A stretch of 20,449 nucleotides of DNA, from NCBI GenBank assembly GCA_037128705.1, contig JBAXVX010000044.1, positions 1 through 20,449 of the forward strand, written 5' to 3'. Origin of the DNA: CAIVAT01 sp037128705. GTDB taxonomy: Bacteria; Bacteroidota; Bacteroidia; Bacteroidales; FEN-979. A program made the translations under genes and the position numbers. Numbering within the stretch: the first letter of the stretch is position 1; each line of letters begins with the position of its first letter. This document shows positions 17,077-20,449 of this stretch, one piece after another. The notes under the pieces are model-generated. The model was not told the DNA's origin, made no database searches, and worked only from the letters and a program-made list of their open reading frames with translations.

Positions 17077-18848
17077 TTGTTCTTGACGTAATTCACAAGC
17101 CCTTTTGCTTCGAAAATTTCCATCAGTTTAGCTGGCAGGGGGGCAAAGGGGTATGATTTACTCCCAATGTGCACCAGTCCCTTTTCAAAATCGATCCCAA
17201 CTTTTTCACCTGGGAGGTAGGCCTCCACGGCCTCCGGCACCAGGATGATCGGGAGTCCCTGGTTTACAGCTGATCGGTAAAATATCCGGTTGACTGATTT
17301 GCAGATGACCGCCTTTATCCCCGCAAAAGCCAATCCTACGGAGGGATGCTCACGTGAACTGCCGCAACCGAAGTTGGCACCGGCGAGGATGATGTCGCCT
17401 GCTTTTACTCGTTCAGCAAAGCTGTTGTCAAATCCCTTGAAAAGGTAGGGCATTATTTTTTCAGGCTCTGAACTCTGGACGTTATAGGTCAGGTTCCCGG
17501 CAAACATCTGGTCAGTGTTGAGGTTGTCAACATCAGCATAATTCCAGGTTCCATCGGAAAACCGGTCTTCTCCCTCCTTGATATCGACCGTCGCACTTTG
17601 TGGAGCATGGTACGGGTATAGGTCACTGGCTGTGATTCCACGTGGATCTGTGATTTCACCTTTGAGAGCAGACGCCGCGACTGTAGCTGGGGAGGCAAGG
17701 TAAACGTTTGATGCGTTATTGCCCATGCGTCCCTTAAAATTCCGGTTTGCCGTCGATATGACATTATAATTGTCGGCCGGGATCCCCTGGCCGGTTCCCA
17801 GGCATGGACCGCAGGATGACGAAAGCACATTGGCTCCAGCTTCCATAAATGTCTCGATCAGTCCCTCTTTCATGGCCTGTATGAAAATATCCTTTGATGC
17901 AGGAATAACCTGGAGTTGCATGTACTTGGGAACATGTTTCCCCTTAAGGATGGCGGCAGCTTCACGCAAATCCTGCAACCTGCCGTTCGTGCATGTTCCG
18001 ATCAGGGCTTGCTGGATCTTAGTTCCCTGGACTTCGGATACCGCTTTGACATTGTCGACATGATGTGGCGCAGCAACAACAGGGAACACTTCATTCAAAT
18101 TTATCTTTATTTCCTTCAGGTAAGTCGCATCCGTATCCGCCCATATACCATCGGGTTTATAACCGAAATGAGCTTCAAGAACCTCATCGGCAGGGAAGAC
18201 CGCATTTTTTGCACCCATTTCGGAGGCGAGATTGGCCAGTACCATCCGATCGGAGATGGACAGGGATTTTACACCCGCACCATGGTATTCAATTGACATG
18301 TAGTCGGCGCCGCTGGAACCGATCATTCCGATGATCCATAAGGCGAGGTCCTTGGCGAAAACGCCTTTGGGAAGTTCTCCCGACAGGGTGATCTTCATTG
18401 TTTCCGGAACCCGGAACCAGGTTTCACCCTGCTTCCATAAGCCGGCTGTCTCTGTACGGTCAATGCCGGCAGCAAAGGCGTTGTAAGCCCCAGCCGTGCT
18501 GGTATGGCTGTCGCTGCCTACGATGATCATTTTTGGTTTAGCATAACTGGACATCAGCTGATGACAAATTCCGTCACCTGCGTCATGGAATTTGGCGATC
18601 CCGAACTTTTCAACAAATTCGCGGATGATCTGATAATCATTGGCCAGTTTTGAATTGGTCGGAGGGGCGTTGTGATCGAGGGTGATCAGCAGGGTGTCAG
18701 GATTTGCCAGTAAGGCACCTCCCATTTTTTTGAAAGTGCTGTAGATACTTGATGTATTATCATGGGATAAAATGATATCGGGTGAGGCGAAGACAATGCT
18801 TCCTTTTTCAGCTCCGAATATTTTCTCAGCAAATGTTTTTCCTGGCAT
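17073..18848 (-). CDS. Fused aconitase-superfamily dehydratase (LeuC+LeuD-like)
   Basis: A 591-residue enzyme that joins the large and small subunit folds of the aconitase/isopropylmalate isomerase superfamily, which isomerises hydroxy acids through a 4Fe-4S cluster. Residues 1-405 form the LeuC-like part: GICHQLM (93-99), GSDSHTSTAGA (111-121), and the cluster ligands C286 in GTCTNGR, C346 and C349 in SSCGPCLG. Residues about 435-591 form the LeuD-like part with ANFGCGSSREHPS (491-503), which carries the catalytic Ser/Arg. The start at 18848 is taken because MPGKTFAEKIFG opens the family and the 24 upstream residues look non-coding. The substrate-selecting loop of the small domain reads FAGNLTYN (449-456), not the YLRx type of isopropylmalate isomerase, so the substrate may be aconitate, homoaconitate or another acid. 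No leucine or lysine pathway genes are adjacent. Confidence 0.88.
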   Translation of the reverse strand: MPGKTFAEKIFGAEKGSIVFASPDIILSHDNTSSIYSTFKKMGGALLANPDTLLITLDHNAPPTNSKLANDYQIIREFVEKFGIAKFHDAGDGICHQLMSSYAKPKMIIVGSDSHTSTAGAYNAFAAGIDRTETAGLWKQGETWFRVPETMKITLSGELPKGVFAKDLALWIIGMIGSSGADYMSIEYHGAGVKSLSISDRMVLANLASEMGAKNAVFPADEVLEAHFGYKPDGIWADTDATYLKEIKINLNEVFPVVAAPHHVDNVKAVSEVQGTKIQQALIGTCTNGRLQDLREAAAILKGKHVPKYMQLQVIPASKDIFIQAMKEGLIETFMEAGANVLSSSCGPCLGTGQGIPADNYNVISTANRNFKGRMGNNASNVYLASPATVAASALKGEITDPRGITASDLYPYHAPQSATVDIKEGEDRFSDGTWNYADVDNLNTDQMFAGNLTYNVQSSEPEKIMPYLFKGFDNSFAERVKAGDIILAGANFGCGSSREHPSVGLAFAGIKAVICKSVNRIFYRSAVNQGLPIILVPEAVEAYLPGEKVGIDFEKGLVHIGSKSYPFAPLPAKLMEIFEAKGLVNYVKNK

Positions 18849-18993
18849 GGGTGAAGGGGTTGAAATGTGAAACACTATATGGATGAATGGTTGATGGATA
18901 ACAGCCACCCTGAGGTGCAAATTTCAGAAAAATTTTGCTATCTTCAGAGGAAAAAGTTATGTTGGCCCTGTGAAAATTTGGGTGTTTGTTTTT

Positions 18994-19025
18994 TTTGTCA
19001 GAGTAAAAAGGATTTTCTATCTTTG
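18994..19025 (+). promoter_or_regulatory. Promoter of tRNA-Ser
   Basis: A textbook Bacteroidota promoter: TTTG at 18994-18997, a 20-bp spacer, and TATCTTTG at 19018-19025. The mature tRNA starts 28 bp further on, which leaves a short 5' leader for RNase P. Confidence 0.8.
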
Positions 19026-19053
19026 CAGCCCCTAAAAATGAGCCAGGGGGAAT

Positions 19054-19140
19054 GGAGAGGTGGGTGAGTGGCTGAAACCAACAGTTTGCTAAACTGTCGT
19101 ACGGGAAACTGTACCGGGGGTTCGAATCCCCCCTTCTCCG
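19054..19140 (+). tRNA. tRNA-Ser (anticodon GCT)
   Basis: An 87-nt class II tRNA with a full cloverleaf. The acceptor GGAGAGG (19054-19060) pairs with CTTCTCC (19133-19139), with one G-U pair and G as discriminator. The anticodon stem ACAGT/ACTGT encloses TTGCTAA with anticodon GCT, reading AGC/AGT codons. There is a long variable arm, and the T arm is GGGGG-TTCGAAT-CCCCC (19116-19132). No CCA is encoded. Confidence 0.97.
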
Positions 19141-19166
19141 CTGATTGAAATAAGAATTCAGATTTC

Positions 19167-19186
19167 CCGGTTGATCCGGTTTTTTT
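19167..19186 (+). terminator. Weak terminator after tRNA-Ser
   Basis: CCGG, a TTGAT loop and CCGG are followed by seven T. The 4-bp stem is short but all G/C and the T-run is good. It lies 26 bp after the tRNA, and a new -7 box follows at once. Confidence 0.45.
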
Positions 19187-19188
19187 GT

Positions 19189-19196
19189 TACCTTTG
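19189..19196 (+). promoter_or_regulatory. -7 box of tRNA-Pro
   Basis: TACCTTTG fits TAnnTTTG and lies 39 bp before the tRNA-Pro. A -33 element at the right spacing is not clear, since the nearest TTG at 19171 is only 15 bp away. It suggests that tRNA-Pro has its own promoter. Confidence 0.5.
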
Positions 19197-19235
19197 TCGT
19201 TCGTACTTCTTACTTCAAATTTCGTACTTTATTTT

Positions 19236-19310
19236 CGGGGTATAGCGTAGCACGGTTATCGCGCCTGCTTTGGGAGCAGGAGGTCGCAAGTTCGAATCTT
19301 GCTACCCCGA
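19236..19310 (+). tRNA. tRNA-Pro (anticodon TGG)
   Basis: A 75-nt tRNA. The acceptor CGGGGTA (19236-19242) pairs perfectly with TACCCCG (19303-19309), with A as discriminator. The anticodon stem CCTGC/GCAGG encloses TTTGGGA with anticodon TGG, which reads CCN proline codons. The T loop is TTCGAAT. No CCA is encoded. Confidence 0.97.
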
Positions 19311-19320
19311 CTTGAAAATC

Positions 19321-19354
19321 AACCACTTACATCAGTTTTTGTAGGTGGTTTTTT
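19321..19354 (+). terminator. Rho-independent terminator after tRNA-Pro
   Basis: AACCACTTAC (19321-19330) pairs over 10 bp with GTAGGTGGTT (19341-19350), with one G-U pair and a 10-nt loop, and is followed by a run of T. It starts 10 bp after the tRNA. Confidence 0.85.
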
Positions 19355-19828
19355 CATGGTTGAATACATTTATACCTACAAGGCATCCGTTTTTCGGATC
19401 AGGAACAAAAGTTTTTCCCTCTTTGATTTCCCTTTACCGGTGCGGTTTTTCTCTTATTTACTTGATAATTTCCCTTCAAATTATGTACTATGGTGTAAAT
19501 AGTAAAAACCATACGGTTCTAATATCACTAATGCATTTAAAATCATTATGATCGATCTTGAAAACCATGAATGAAGCACTGTGACCAACGAATTGACGAA
19601 ACCTGAACATTGCGGCTGTGACAATTTTGTAAGAGTTTAAATGTCATTATCAAGTTAACAATTCACATTTATAATTCTAACTGGTTTCAGTCGGACCAAA
19701 CCAGATCAATAAAATAACGTTCATTGCCCATTCTCCGGCAATCATTGCTGAAAACCCACGTTCAATAAATGGGTGAAGGAAATGAGATACAAGTGATTAC
19801 ATTTGATTGCCCAATTCCTGTTTTTATT
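19355..19828. other. Intergenic stretch without recognised features
   Basis: About 470 bp of A/T-rich sequence between the tRNA terminator and the response regulator. No RNA fold, repeat or TAnnTTTG box with a -33 partner was found. Short open frames here start inside the tRNA or terminator and have no protein-like composition. Confidence 0.5.
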
Positions 19829-20194
19829 ATGATTTCATGTGTTATCATCGATGACGAAAAGAAATCCCGTAAAACATTTGAAAAAATTGTTGAACGTTAC
19901 CTGAGCTCAAAATTGAAGATAGTTTATTCGGCCAAATCTGTCAATGATGGGGTCTCTGCTATTCATAAATATCATCCCGACCTGGTTTTCCTTGATATCG
20001 GAATGCCCGAAGAAAATGGGTTTAAATTATTTGAATATTTCGATAAAGTTCCTTTCTCTGTTGTTTTCCTGTCAGCTGTTCAAAATTATGCCATCGATGC
20101 ATTAAGACGGGGGGCTTTTGATTACCTGTTAAAGCCGCTCGACCATATTGAACTGGAAAATATGATTGAACGCTTTGAAAATATTAAAAAATGA
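19829..20194 (+). pseudogene. Receiver domain of a probable LytTR-type response regulator, output domain lost
   Basis: A 121-residue receiver domain with all phosphorylation residues: the acidic pair D8/D9 in VIIDDE, the phospho-acceptor D56 in FLDIGMP, S82 in FLSAVQNYA, and K102 in LLKPLD. The start at 19829 (MISCVIIDDE) is chosen because receiver domains begin there; 20 upstream in-frame residues look non-coding. The ALRRGAFDYLLKPLD region and the following helix match regulators that continue into a LytTR DNA-binding domain. Here a TGA ends the frame right after an A6 run (20186-20191). Removing one A opens 35 more codons (to a TAG at 20298) with a linker-like RVQALFSNLNSG, but no LytTR domain follows. 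It could also work as a stand-alone CheY-like protein. No histidine kinase is adjacent. Confidence 0.65.
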
Positions 20195-20412
20195 AGAATT
20201 CAGCAGCACTCGGGTGCAAGCGCTGTTCTCTAACCTGAACTCAGGGAATGACCGCAATGCGTTATCGTTCGTGAAGGTTCTTACAAAAACCAAACTTTAG
20301 TTCTCGCATTGGAACACTTTATTCAACAGGAGCGTTCGTTTCAGAAATTGACCGTTAAATAAATCCCGATCTTTTCTCTTCGCGCTCATCTTACCTGGAA
20401 AATACGCACATA
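20195..20412 (+). other. Decayed coding remnant after the response regulator
   Basis: Protein-like open stretches appear in shifted frames. One runs 20193-20297 (EEFSSTRVQALF, then NALSFVKVLT), ending at the TAG at 20298-20300. The other is around 20309-20359 (LEHFIQQERSFQKLTV), ending at a TAA. They look like pieces of the regulator's linker joined by frameshifts. The rest, up to the repeats at 20413, shows nothing recognisable. Confidence 0.4.
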
Positions 20413-20446
20413 TTGACCCCCTCTGTACGTTTTAAGTTGACCCCCT
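20413..20446. repeat. TTGACCCCCT direct repeats, possible IS end
   Basis: TTGACCCCCT occurs at 20413-20422 and again at 20437-20446, 24 bp apart. Short, spaced direct repeats with a TTGACCCCC core resemble the multiple terminal repeats of IS21-family elements. The window ends here, so no transposase can be checked. Confidence 0.45.
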
Positions 20447-20449
20447 GAT

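Noticed and set aside
19054..19310. tRNA genes as a phage or island integration site
   Set aside because: No integrase, no direct repeat of a tRNA 3' end and no foreign gene block were seen nearby.
19299..19551. Two overlapping 67-68 codon frames downstream of tRNA-Pro
   Set aside because: They begin in the tRNA or its terminator, have no ribosome site, and their F/S/Y-rich translations reflect A/T-rich intergenic DNA.

Overview
The window looks like a chromosomal piece of a free-living or environmental Bacteroidota (Bacteroidales/Marinilabiliales-like). Four things point there. The genes include families typical of that phylum: a DUF2851 protein, a CtpA-type S41 peptidase, a stand-alone LolD-like ATPase, and RNase Y with ZapA. 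A Bacteroidota-style -7 promoter box (TAnnTTTG) recurs in front of several genes and both tRNAs. The tRNAs lack an encoded CCA, and the truncated response regulator resembles the receiver half of LytTR-type regulators. The species cannot be named from the sequence alone.

Layout. 1-217: short imperfect direct repeats resembling the end of an insertion sequence, then a leader with a -7 box. 218-691: a C_GCAxxG_C_C family protein. 693-3147 (minus): a compact unit of a small coiled-coil protein, ZapA, a structured RNA that is very probably 6S RNA, and RNase Y, all read from one well-formed promoter near 3174-3206. 3276-5315 (plus): a DUF2851 protein and a membrane-anchored helix-hairpin-helix protein. 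5271-6026 (minus): a rhomboid protease whose 3' end overlaps the HhH gene. 6044-8924 (plus): a periplasmic C-terminal processing protease and an overlapping family 2 glycosyltransferase. 8884-10074 (minus): succinyl-CoA synthetase beta subunit without its alpha subunit. 10209-10874 (plus): a LolD-like ATPase. 10941-15704 (plus): a 1587-residue protein built of about 24 TPR-like repeats of about 60 residues, with a beta-rich C-terminal domain; its core carries a nearly perfect 720-bp tandem DNA repeat. 15730-18848 (minus): a two-gene unit of a fused aconitase-superfamily dehydratase and a membrane metallophosphoesterase, joined by an ATGA overlap. 19054-19310: tRNA-Ser(GCT) and tRNA-Pro(TGG), each with its own promoter box and followed by a terminator-like structure. 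19829-20194: a receiver-only response regulator that appears to have lost its output domain through a shift in an A6 run. 20413-20449: a second set of short direct repeats typical of an insertion-sequence end.

Most genes are housekeeping, so the window is largely an ordinary core chromosomal region. The parts that stand out are the giant repeat protein with its recently homogenised 720-bp array, the 6S RNA embedded between division and RNA-decay genes, the eroded regulator next to a probable mobile-element end, a nuclease-like motif in the DUF2851 protein, and the fused LeuC/LeuD-like enzyme with an atypical substrate loop. Both window ends carry insertion-sequence-like repeats, which would fit an assembly contig broken at mobile elements.
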